Of a DNA stretch of 64,000 nucleotides, positions 16,797 through 24,014 are shown in pieces. The position numbers and the translations under genes are program-made. Position 1 is the first letter of the stretch. Every line of letters starts with the position of its first letter. The stretch comes from Aerococcus tenax (lineage in GTDB: Bacteria; Bacillota; Bacilli; Lactobacillales; Aerococcaceae): the NCBI RefSeq assembly GCF_003286645.3, contig NZ_CP127382.2, forward strand, positions 1,984,001-2,048,000, in the 5' to 3' direction. A model generated the notes under the pieces. That model was not told where the DNA came from. It saw only the letters and a program-made list of their open reading frames with translations, and ran no database searches.

Positions 16797-17723
16797 ATGA
16801 ACGACAAAGATAGAAAAGAGTTTGAAGCTCCTGTTCGATCAATAATAACCGCCCTTGAAAGTATAGCCTTAGTGATCATACTTTATATATATGCTTCTAT
16901 TACTAGCCAATTCGAAGCATATATTAATTTTAAAAGTAGTATGGCTCTTACATTTTTGTGTATTTCAATTACTTACGGCTTTTATTTTTATCAAATTAGA
17001 TTAAAAAGCGATCACGTTATACCTCATAACTTAAATTCTAAAGTTATAAGCACTAATATGCGTATATTTATAATCATAATTGCTGTAATATTATCTTCTC
17101 TACCTGACTTTTTTTCATCTGTAATTTTCCCTTCGAGTCAAAACGCTACTGATATCTGGTTCCTAGAACAGATTTTAACATTGTTAATCTCTATTTCTTT
17201 AATATTTATCTTTAAGCAAATATCTTTAAAAGACTCCACCTTGATAAAAAAAATAAACCATTCTTCTTATAAATTTAGCAAGCTAGAATTAAGTCTATTT
17301 TCATTATTGGTCATTCCTTACTTGCTCCTTGTCTTAGATAAAGGAAGTTTTGACCTTAAAAATAACAATATAAATTTAGAAAATATAGAAAAAGATAAAA
17401 TTGTAAAGGTCGAAAAAATGCAAAAAGAACTTTCACTTCACAAAGAAAGAGATACATTCTACATTATTTATCCAATCAACAACGATTTAATTAGGGTAAA
17501 TTCAATTCAAAATAGCAACCCTGTTGTACAAAGCTTTTATATGTATTTCTTCTTATACATACTTTGTATACTCACCATGAAAGTAGGACGATTTATTGCC
17601 TTGCTACTATATTGGAAACAGTGTTCAACTAATGACTCTACACAACTATCCAATAAAAATAGTCATATATCGGAAAGTAAGATTTTTTATAACGAATTTT
17701 TCTTAATAGACTTAGATAAATAA
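16797..17723 (+). CDS. Unknown AT-rich multi-pass membrane protein
   Basis: A 308-residue protein with about six hydrophobic segments: roughly residues 17-38, 47-66, 88-108, 124-148, 175-192 and 250-275. A hydrophilic segment of about 50 residues (KNNNINLENIEKDKIVKVEK and after) lies before the last helix. I recognise no family. The base composition is markedly AT-richer than the neighbours and codons such as ATA, TTA and AAA dominate, which suggests acquisition by transfer. The ribosome-binding site AAAGGAG is about 12 nt from ATG, longer than usual. A small ORF follows 43 bp downstream. Confidence 0.6.
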   Translation: MNDKDRKEFEAPVRSIITALESIALVIILYIYASITSQFEAYINFKSSMALTFLCISITYGFYFYQIRLKSDHVIPHNLNSKVISTNMRIFIIIIAVILSSLPDFFSSVIFPSSQNATDIWFLEQILTLLISISLIFIFKQISLKDSTLIKKINHSSYKFSKLELSLFSLLVIPYLLLVLDKGSFDLKNNNINLENIEKDKIVKVEKMQKELSLHKERDTFYIIYPINNDLIRVNSIQNSNPVVQSFYMYFFLYILCILTMKVGRFIALLLYWKQCSTNDSTQLSNKNSHISESKIFYNEFFLIDLDK

Positions 17724-17766
17724 AGGTTTAGATTCTTTTATTTTATAATCTTTAAAGGGAGGCAGT

Positions 17767-17895
17767 ATGAGGAATATCCATTCAAACTTTCCTAAGCACT
17801 CTGTTATCTCCATCCCTAGCGATGACGAGGTCATGAGTCTATCCGAGAGATTACTTGAAGACAATAAAAAGATCTATGAAGAATTAGACAAATAG
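17767..17895 (+). CDS. 42-residue ORF, unknown (antitoxin-tail-like)
   Basis: A short ORF with a strong AGGGAGG ribosome-binding site 4 nt before ATG, ending at TAG just before a terminator. The C-terminal half, LSERLLEDNKKIYEELDK, resembles the helical tails of some type II antitoxins, but no toxin gene adjoins it. It may be part of a unit with the AT-rich membrane protein upstream. Function unknown. Confidence 0.5.
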   Translation: MRNIHSNFPKHSVISIPSDDEVMSLSERLLEDNKKIYEELDK

Positions 17896-17903
17896 TCAAT
17901 TTT

Positions 17904-17936
17904 ACGACTGTGCCCACTGAGTCACGGTCGTTTTTT
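17904..17936 (+). terminator. Terminator after the 42-residue ORF
   Basis: ACGACTGTG (17904-17912) pairs with CACGGTCGT (17923-17931), followed by TTTTTT. Confidence 0.9.
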
Positions 17937-17954
17937 ATTCAACCCATCCTCTTT

Positions 17955-18022
17955 ACCGCTTAGCCCAAATTTCCCACCGCTTAGCTAGAAAACTCCCTGC
18001 TATCTAAGCGATTTGCTATACT
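17955..18022 (+). promoter_or_regulatory. Direct repeat (LytTR-type site) and promoter
   Basis: ACCGCTTAGC occurs at 17955-17964 and again at 17976-17985, exactly 21 bp apart, so both copies face the same side of the helix. A third, inverted CTAAGCG lies at 18004-18010. The -10 TATACT is at 18017-18022 and there is no good -35. This is the layout of a LytTR-activated promoter and suggests autoactivation by the LytTR gene at 18080. Confidence 0.65.
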
Positions 18023-18079
18023 AAAACTGAAGAAAAGGCAGCCTTCATTCATCATTCTCTCTAGAAAGGTAGTGAATTT

Positions 18080-18541
18080 ATGGATGACAGTAAGATCAAG
18101 ATTCAGCAAGTCATTGATCCCCACTTAAAAGAAAACTACATCACTATCCACGCCCAAACCGAGCCCCAAGCTCAAATCCTCGCCCAGCAAATTAGTCCCT
18201 GCTTGAACCAAAACCAAAAAGATATTGCCCTTAAAGTCGACGACCAGTATTTTATCCTCCACACTAAGGACATTCTTTACTTGGAAGTTAGCCAGGGCAT
18301 CTTGACCATCACGACTAGAAAAGGTAAGTACCAGACCCGGCAAAGTCTCTCGTCTTTAGCTGACAAGTTAAACAGCCAGGACTTCATCCGTATCTCTAAG
18401 TACGCCATGGTCCGTATCCAAGCTATCGAGCGCTTGGAGATGGCCTTTTCTGGGAATATGTATGCCTACCTTTCTACCGGTCAACGGGTCAATGTTTCCC
18501 GGCGTTTCGTCAACAACCTCAAAGTCCGCTTAGGTATCTGA
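18080..18541 (+). CDS. LytTR-domain transcription regulator without receiver domain
   Basis: A 153-residue protein with a C-terminal LytTR DNA-binding domain (about residues 50-150: DQYFILHTKDILYLEVSQG, then FIRISKYAMV and RVNVSRRFVNNLK). The N-terminal 50 residues are not a phosphoacceptor domain. It overlaps nothing and is followed 13 nt later by a DUF3021 membrane protein. Such pairs are known in streptococci (HdrRM, BrsRM), where the membrane protein restrains the regulator until an unknown signal. A 21-bp direct repeat before the gene is its likely own target. Confidence 0.85.
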   Translation: MDDSKIKIQQVIDPHLKENYITIHAQTEPQAQILAQQISPCLNQNQKDIALKVDDQYFILHTKDILYLEVSQGILTITTRKGKYQTRQSLSSLADKLNSQDFIRISKYAMVRIQAIERLEMAFSGNMYAYLSTGQRVNVSRRFVNNLKVRLGI

Positions 18542-18554
18542 AAGGAGTCTCATC

Positions 18555-18947
18555 ATGAAAAATATTCTCAACGCTATCTCACAAAGTGTCTCCCTAGCCA
18601 TCATTATCTGGGTGATTATGGGAGCGATTTACACTGAAGATTGGTCCTATGTCACCATGTTAGGCTCAGTCATGTTCTTCGGTGCGGTGATCGGAGGGAC
18701 CTCAGCGATCTATCAATACAGCTCTTGGCCCCTCTTAGCCAAGGTTTCCGTCCACTTTACCGTTTCCCTCCTGGCCTTCATCTTGATGGGCTACGCCAAC
18801 CACTGGTTTCCACTCACTGGACAAGTCCTAGTAAGTGTCATTGTCTACTTCGCCCTCATCTTCTTTGCCATTTGGACCTGCTACTACTTCTATAACCGCC
18901 ACAAGATCAATCAAATTAACCAGCAACTGAAAAAGAAAAAAGATTAA
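18555..18947 (+). CDS. DUF3021 membrane protein, probable inhibitor of the LytTR regulator
   Basis: A 130-residue protein with four predicted membrane helices (about 10-28, 34-56, 64-84 and 91-115) and a basic tail (KKKKD). It belongs to the DUF3021 group that accompanies LytTR regulators. By analogy with HdrM/BrsM it may hold the regulator inactive at the membrane. AAAGGAG lies about 10 nt before ATG, and the gene is in the same operon as the regulator. Confidence 0.8.
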   Translation: MKNILNAISQSVSLAIIIWVIMGAIYTEDWSYVTMLGSVMFFGAVIGGTSAIYQYSSWPLLAKVSVHFTVSLLAFILMGYANHWFPLTGQVLVSVIVYFALIFFAIWTCYYFYNRHKINQINQQLKKKKD

Positions 18948-18974
18948 CACGAGCGTATGACAAAAGTCAAAAAT

Positions 18975-19007
18975 CCCCTCAGTGGAAGTGTCTTATCCAC
19001 TGAGGGG
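18975..19007. terminator. Bidirectional terminator after DUF3021
   Basis: CCCCTCAGTGGA (18975-18986) pairs perfectly with TCCACTGAGGGG (18996-19007). U-rich tracts follow on both strands, so it can also end the dacA transcript coming from the right. Confidence 0.9.
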
Positions 19008-19046
19008 CTTTCTTCATTGTTTGGTTATTTATTAAATGATTTTAAC

Positions 19047-19221
19047 TAGCATGCGTTCTGCTTTTGAATTTTGGTCGTTAAAGAGCCATGGCACCGGCTC
19101 GAGCACAAGGTCTCTCGCCTAGCGAGCTTCAAACGGCTAGTAAGACTATCGTCAACTAGCCGTAATTCACAACGCTTGCTATTCATGGCTAACGACCAGA
19201 TTCAAAGCGCCACTCCTGCTA
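19047..19221 (+). repeat. Family B nested-hairpin element, copy 1
   Basis: About 175 bp between DUF3021 and dacA, accounting for the 18948-19288 gap. Nested pairing: AGCA/TGCT at the ends, CTTTTGAAT/ATTCAAAG, GGTCGTTA/TAACGACC, GCCATG/CATGGC, and the central ACGGCTAGT/ACTAGCCGT. Conserved boxes CTAGCGAGCTTCAAA and ATTCACAACGCTTGCT flank the central hairpin. Confidence 0.8.
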
Positions 19222-19288
19222 AAATCCTTTTATAAAAATTATTTTATTAAATAATTAGTCCACAACAATAAAAATTAACGAAGCTTCT

Positions 19289-20656
19289 CTAATTACTATA
19301 CTCTGCAATTTTGGCATTCAACCAGTCACTGATGGACTGCATGCTTTCATGGACCTTGCGGGTGATTTGGACGAAGGGGCTGACCCGTTTGACATTTTCC
19401 GTTGGCATCAAGTCCGTCGCCAAGGCTAATTGACCGTCCACGCTGTCCACAAAGGGAATATGGAGAATTTCCGTATTAACGGCCTCCCCCTCTTCCAGAG
19501 GCGCATTGACCTCCAAATTACCGTTCATGGAATAGGAGGCTGGTTCGGTAAAGTCAGCTTCGGGACTCTCACTAATGCTGTAATTTTGGGGAACGAAGCA
19601 GGCCACAGTATTACCGTATTGGAGCTGGGTTGTGGCCTTATTGCCGCCATAGATCTCGACTTCCTCACCATTGTTATAGAGGGCGCCTTGGGGAATCAAG
19701 ACAATCCAATCCAAAGTACTTTGGAGATCAGAGAGCAAACGAGAAGTTTCCAGGAAGCGGTCTTCATTACTTCCCGCTCCCAAAGTCACTAGGATAACCG
19801 GCCGTTGGTTGATAAAACTAGTGGCTACCAAACAATAGCCCGCCCCCAGTTCGGTCCCCGTCTTCAGTCCGGTAATATCCCGTCGCCCGTAAGTCATCCC
19901 GGGCAGGAGTTGGTTACTATTGGTCATGGTCACCTGCCAGTCAGGAGCCACTTGGAAGACTTTTTCTTCCACTTGGGAGCGACTTTGGATATCGGGGTAA
20001 TCCTTGAGCAATCTTTGGACCACGAGGGCCAGGCTTTTTGCTGAGATTTGGTTTTCTTCCGTCTCGCTGTATTGGCCGGGGCGAGCGTCAGCCCGGAGTT
20101 CGCCGCGGAGGCCAGAAGCGGAGACCAAGTTATAATCTTTGATGCCGAGTTGGTCTAACTTCTGGGCCATGAGTTCGATAAAGTGGTCTTCACTGCCAGC
20201 CACCTTTTCTGCTAGGGCCACCGTGGCGGAGTTGGCGGAAGCAATAATGACCGCATCGATCAATTGGTCGACGCTGTAGTTGGCCGGTCCCGCCACTAAA
20301 GGCACGTTGGATAGGCCTTCTGCTTGGGACTGCTTAGCCAAGGCAGGTGAGACGGGGACGGCTTCATCGAGGGAAAGCTTGCCCTGGGCCAGTTGGTCAT
20401 AGATCACATAGAGGCTCAGTAACTTGGTCAGGGAAGCAATCCCATGCAAGTCATCGGCGGCCTTCTGGTAGAGAATTTGTCCCGACTCTTGGTCAATAGC
20501 GATGGCATGCTTGAAGCCGTATTGCTGGCTCTGGGTGAGTTGGTCAGAGAAATCTGCCACCGTCTCGCCACTGGCTAAGACTGGACTAGCAAAAAAGACC
20601 AAAGCCAGGATTGCCCCAGCCACACTGCTGGCGATCTTCTTAGTCACTGTCTTCAT
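19289..20656 (-). CDS. dacA: Serine-type D-Ala-D-Ala carboxypeptidase (PBP5-like)
   Basis: A 455-residue exported penicillin-binding protein that trims the terminal D-Ala from peptidoglycan stem peptides. A signal peptide covers about residues 1-29 (cleavage near PVLASG). Active-site motifs: SLTK (Ser75, Lys78), SAN in IIASANSATV, and KTG in ITGLKTGTELG. A C-terminal beta domain and a final amphipathic helix likely dock it to the membrane. Translation starts at ATG 20656 with GGAGG 9 nt upstream, inside the end of the kinase gene (17-bp overlap), so it is the third gene of the two-component operon. Confidence 0.92.
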   Translation of the reverse strand: MKTVTKKIASSVAGAILALVFFASPVLASGETVADFSDQLTQSQQYGFKHAIAIDQESGQILYQKAADDLHGIASLTKLLSLYVIYDQLAQGKLSLDEAVPVSPALAKQSQAEGLSNVPLVAGPANYSVDQLIDAVIIASANSATVALAEKVAGSEDHFIELMAQKLDQLGIKDYNLVSASGLRGELRADARPGQYSETEENQISAKSLALVVQRLLKDYPDIQSRSQVEEKVFQVAPDWQVTMTNSNQLLPGMTYGRRDITGLKTGTELGAGYCLVATSFINQRPVILVTLGAGSNEDRFLETSRLLSDLQSTLDWIVLIPQGALYNNGEEVEIYGGNKATTQLQYGNTVACFVPQNYSISESPEADFTEPASYSMNGNLEVNAPLEEGEAVNTEILHIPFVDSVDGQLALATDLMPTENVKRVSPFVQITRKVHESMQSISDWLNAKIAEYSN

Positions 20657-21794
20657 GCTTATCAGCCTCCTTCTTATCAAGGGGTTGTTGGTTGGGTAGG
20701 ACGAAAATAAAGCGGGTTTGGCCATGGTCGGATTCAGCCCAAATCTTGCCGTGGTGCAAGTTGACAATGGTTTGGGCAATGGCAAGTCCGAGCCCGCTCC
20801 CCTTGGTCGTCCGAGAGGGGTCGACCCGGTAAAAACGTTGGAATAAGTTCTCCAAAGCTTCCTGGGAAATTTCGTTCCCGTCGTCGATCACTTCAAAGCG
20901 GGTGCTTTGCTTTTGCGGAATCACTCTAAGGAGAATATAGTCACCCTCCCCACCATATTTAATAGCGTTAGTAATCAGGTTGGAGAAAAGACGGACAATA
21001 GTTTCGGGGTCAATTTCCACCCAAATGTCCTCTTGACCCGAGCTATCCACCTCAATCCGCCGGCCGACCTCATCGGCCTGGAGTTCAAATTCGGCACTTA
21101 ATTGTTCTAAGAGGCGGACTACATTGGTCTTTTGGGTATTGATCTTAGTATTGATATTTTGAATCTTGGTATACTCAAAGAGATCCTCCACCATTTTCTG
21201 CATCTGCAGGGCCTTGTCGTAGGCAATATGAACATATTCTTGGATCTTCTCGGGGTCATCGATTTGCTTATTTTCAATTAGTCCCAAGTAACCAATCACC
21301 GAGGTCAGAGGGGTGCGGATGTCGTGACTCATATTGGCGATCAGTTCGTCTTTGGATTCCTCAATCCGGCGTTCCTCCTCCATAGCCTTCACCGTCGAAT
21401 CGACCAGTCGGTTAATGGACGAGACCACGGGTTCCATGCTGTTCATATGCTTGGTAGAAATTTTATGGTTGTAATTGCCCTTGGAGATGTAGTGGAGCTC
21501 ATCGAGGATAAAGCCTAATTGAATGGTGCGGTTGCGTCGATAGACCCGCCAGATTAATATCATCAAGCCCGCCATCAAGTAAAAGGCGGTAAAACCAAGG
21601 AGAAAATAGCGTTGGAAGCGAGGAAAGAAAAGCAACCAATAAGGATTTTCCTGGGCCACAAGGGGCATGAAATAGTCGGTCAGGGTAATAAAAACAAAGA
21701 CCATCCCAAAATAACCGATCACCAGTAAGGCAGTTACGGCGATGGTTTCAAACAGTAATTCCGTAAAAATACGTAAGCGTCTTTTAGCGGGCAT
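20640..21794 (-). CDS. VanS-like sensor histidine kinase
   Basis: A 384-residue membrane kinase with two helices (about 15-40 and 53-80) and a short extracellular loop, then a HAMP-like linker. The phosphoacceptor His is in ANMSHDIRTPLTSVIGYL. The ATPase domain has the N-box NLITNAIKYGG and the G-box GSGLGLAIAQ. The short sensor suggests it reads signals within or near the membrane, as in VanS. Upstream at 21893-22078 family A repeats separate it from its response regulator; downstream it overlaps dacA. Confidence 0.9.
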   Translation of the reverse strand: MPAKRRLRIFTELLFETIAVTALLVIGYFGMVFVFITLTDYFMPLVAQENPYWLLFFPRFQRYFLLGFTAFYLMAGLMILIWRVYRRNRTIQLGFILDELHYISKGNYNHKISTKHMNSMEPVVSSINRLVDSTVKAMEEERRIEESKDELIANMSHDIRTPLTSVIGYLGLIENKQIDDPEKIQEYVHIAYDKALQMQKMVEDLFEYTKIQNINTKINTQKTNVVRLLEQLSAEFELQADEVGRRIEVDSSGQEDIWVEIDPETIVRLFSNLITNAIKYGGEGDYILLRVIPQKQSTRFEVIDDGNEISQEALENLFQRFYRVDPSRTTKGSGLGLAIAQTIVNLHHGKIWAESDHGQTRFIFVLPNQQPLDKKEADKHEDSD

Positions 21795-21892
21795 GGGCTC
21801 TTTTTCCTTCTTTCCTAGCCTATGGGCAGGGCAAAAAGTAGCGTCAGCGCGCTACTCTAAGCTTGTCTTCGGCAGATTTAGTATGGCACTCT

Positions 21893-22078
21893 TCAGTCGC
21901 GTTCAGACGCTCACCTTGAAGTTGCTTCAAGCCTCTGACGGCGTCCTCACATCCTTTTCAAACCTGCTCCAAGCGCAAGGCAAGCGTCCATTTCAGAAAA
22001 TGGCGACAAATTCTCTTGGAGAATTTTTACGCCCTTTTCTTCCAATAGTCTTGCCTTCTAGTGCGCTTGTCGCACTCT
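21893..22078 (-). repeat. Family A elements inside the two-component operon
   Basis: A complete module at 21958-22078 has the outer stem CAAGCGCAAGGCAAG paired with CTTGCCTTCTAGTGCGCTTG. Next to it, 21893-21955 is a shortened module that keeps only the outer arms (GACGC/GCGTC and CTTGAAG/CTTCAAG) and lacks the inner stems. In transcript sense AGAGTGCGACA begins 4 nt after the response-regulator stop. No terminator is visible between these repeats and the kinase gene. Confidence 0.8.
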
Positions 22079-22082
22079 CTTC

Positions 22083-22769
22083 CTATTCACTGATCTTATA
22101 GCCTACTCCCCAGACAGTGGAGATGACTTTGTCGCCGCCGGTTGCGGTTTCGATTTTGTCGCGGAGGTGGCTGACGTGGACCATGACCGTCTTGGCGGAG
22201 ACCACGGATTCTTGTTGCCAGACCCGTTCAAAGATTTCATCGGCTGAAAAGACTTCATTAGGGTGGGAAGCCAAGAGATAGAGAATGCCAAACTCAAGAG
22301 CTGTTAACTGGATATCTTCCCCGTCAATAGTTTTGACTTCGTGGGAGTTCTTATGGATGATCAAGGGACCAATCTCAATGGTATCGCCACTGCCTTGGTC
22401 ACTAGCTCCCGACCGGCGTAAGAGGGACTTGACCCGAGCCATCACTTCTAAGGGGTTAAAGGGCTTGGTCACATAGTCGTCAGCTCCCGTAGTTAAGCCG
22501 GAAATCTTATCCATATCAGCGGATTTGGCGCTCAATAGGAGAATCGGCACGTCGACTTCCCGGCTCCTTAATTCCTTGACCACAGTCAAGCCATCCTTAC
22601 CAGGCATCATAATGTCTAAAATAATTAAAGCAATATCGGGGTTTTCACTAATCCGTTTTAAAGCTTCATCTCCGTCATAAGCTTGGATCACATCATAACC
22701 TTCATTGCTGGAATAAATAGTTAGTAATTCAACAATTTCCTTGTCGTCATCAACGATCAATAATTTCAC
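22083..22769 (-). CDS. VanR-like OmpR/PhoB-family response regulator
   Basis: A 228-residue regulator with a receiver domain (acidic pocket VDDD near residue 7, phosphoacceptor Asp52 in IILDIMMPG, Lys in DDYVTKPF) and a C-terminal winged helix (ELTALEFGILYLLASHP equivalents, then KTVMVHVSHLRDKIE). Sequence style is closest to VanR. The start is GTG 22769, 9 nt after GGAGGGAT; a longer frame into the repeat upstream has no ribosome-binding site. It is the first gene of the operon with the kinase and dacA, so it likely controls peptidoglycan carboxypeptidase levels. Confidence 0.92.
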   Translation of the reverse strand: MKLLIVDDDKEIVELLTIYSSNEGYDVIQAYDGDEALKRISENPDIALIILDIMMPGKDGLTVVKELRSREVDVPILLLSAKSADMDKISGLTTGADDYVTKPFNPLEVMARVKSLLRRSGASDQGSGDTIEIGPLIIHKNSHEVKTIDGEDIQLTALEFGILYLLASHPNEVFSADEIFERVWQQESVVSAKTVMVHVSHLRDKIETATGGDKVISTVWGVGYKISE

Positions 22770-22824
22770 AAGGATCCCTCCTCTGTTTATTTTTAATAAG
22801 ACTGAGGCAAAAAATCCTAGCCTC

Positions 22825-22965
22825 TTTTTGCGCTTGTCGCACTTTCTTAAACCTGCTCCAGTCACAGGACGAACGTCCGCTTCAAAAACTGGTAACGCTC
22901 ATCTTAGATGAGCTTATCCCAGTTTTCTCCAGCGATTTCGTCCTTTTGCGTGACTGTCGCACTTT
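22825..22965 (-). repeat. Family A module and box remnant upstream of the response regulator
   Basis: One full module (22848-22965): outer CAGTCACAGGACGAA with TTCGTCCTTTTGCGTGACTG, inner AAAACTGG/CCAGTTTT, centre GCTCATC/GATGAGC. A second leading box (22825-22846) lies between it and the gene. Unlike the other arrays this one has no upstream stop codon; it sits in the 5' region of the operon. Confidence 0.75.
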
Positions 22966-23030
22966 CTGTGAAACTTTTTTGGTTTTGAATCTATTCTACC
23001 AAAGATCCGCCCAGCAATAATCTCATTCGC

Positions 23031-23057
23031 CTTAAAATCTGCTTAAGAAAAGCTTAA
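23031..23057. promoter_or_regulatory. Triple 11-bp-spaced repeat, candidate response-regulator site
   Basis: CTTAA occurs at 23031, 23042 and 23053, an exact 11-bp period. OmpR/PhoB-family regulators typically bind head-to-tail half-sites with this spacing. The site lies between the VanR-like operon (minus) and the VTT gene (plus), whose -10 is TATAAT at 23142-23147. Confidence 0.55.
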
Positions 23058-23223
23058 ATTCAAAGCAATCCGAACAACTTTGCACCTATTTCTTAAAAAA
23101 ATCCTTAGTTTTTTTATATATTATTTCAATTCTCCTTAACGTATAATGGATTTAACGGAGCTGTTGTGACAGCTTTCAAGACCTAATTTTTTCTCTAGAC
23201 ATGCTGAAAGCGAGGCGACCGCC

Positions 23224-23979
23224 ATGTCCACACCCAAGGATTTTCACCCGAAGCCAGTCTCCCCCAAACCCTCCTGTCCTAAAGACAAGCCGGTCCAGCG
23301 AAGTGGAGCTGGAAAGCAAGAGAAGGCCTTGAAATCTGATTCCAATAAAGGCCAACACTTGGCCCGAGAAACGCGGTCGCTTAAGCGGGCCCGTTTAGCC
23401 AACCGGATCTTCAATCTGGTCGGGATTTTAGGGATAATCTTAACCATCTGGCTGATCTACGTCGCCTATCAAAAAGGGCTCTTTTCCTCTCAAGAAAACT
23501 TAGAGGCTTTTTTGCGTGGCTTTGGTGGCTGGGCGCCCTGGCTTTTCATCCTGATTCAAATTGTCCAAACCGTTATCCCCGTCATTCCCGGAGGCTTGAC
23601 CTGTCCGGCTGGGGCCGCCATTTTTGGGGTCTGGTACGGTTTCCTCTTAAACTTTATCGGGATTATGATCGGCAGTGTGATTGACTTCTGGCTGGCCCGT
23701 CGCTACGGTCGCCACCTGGTCATGGCCTTAATCGGGCCCAAGTCCTATAACAAGTACATCCACTATCTCAACACCAAGACCTTTGACCGGATCTTTATCT
23801 TTGGCATGTTCTTTCCGGTCTCCCCAGCCGATGCCCTCTGCCTCTTAGCTGGCCTCTCCAACATGTCCTTTAAACGGTTCTTCCTCTTCTTATCTCTAGG
23901 AAAACCCTTTACCTTATTTATCTATACTTACGGCCTCCTCTACTTGTCCAGCTGGATCGGCCAGCTACTGGGTCTCTAA
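23224..23979 (+). CDS. TVP38/TMEM64 (VTT domain) membrane protein
   Basis: A 251-residue membrane protein. The first 50 residues are basic and cytosolic; a helix follows (about 57-77), then the VTT/SNARE-associated core with GGWAPWLFILIQ, the re-entrant PVIPGGLTCPAGAAIFG, and GSVIDFWLARRYGR. This family is linked to lipid scrambling or flipping, including undecaprenyl-phosphate translocation for the related DedA group. It is followed 35 bp later by a glycolipid glycosyltransferase. The ribosome-binding site is GAGG, 8 nt from ATG. The cargo cannot be told from sequence. Confidence 0.83.
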   Translation: MSTPKDFHPKPVSPKPSCPKDKPVQRSGAGKQEKALKSDSNKGQHLARETRSLKRARLANRIFNLVGILGIILTIWLIYVAYQKGLFSSQENLEAFLRGFGGWAPWLFILIQIVQTVIPVIPGGLTCPAGAAIFGVWYGFLLNFIGIMIGSVIDFWLARRYGRHLVMALIGPKSYNKYIHYLNTKTFDRIFIFGMFFPVSPADALCLLAGLSNMSFKRFFLFLSLGKPFTLFIYTYGLLYLSSWIGQLLGL

Positions 23980-24014
23980 GTCCCTAGTCCCGCCAGCCTT
24001 AGAAAGGATTTTCT

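Noticed and set aside
22770..22865. Longer response-regulator N terminus
   Set aside because: It would read through the repeat box, has no Shine-Dalgarno, and GTG 22769 gives the standard receiver start.
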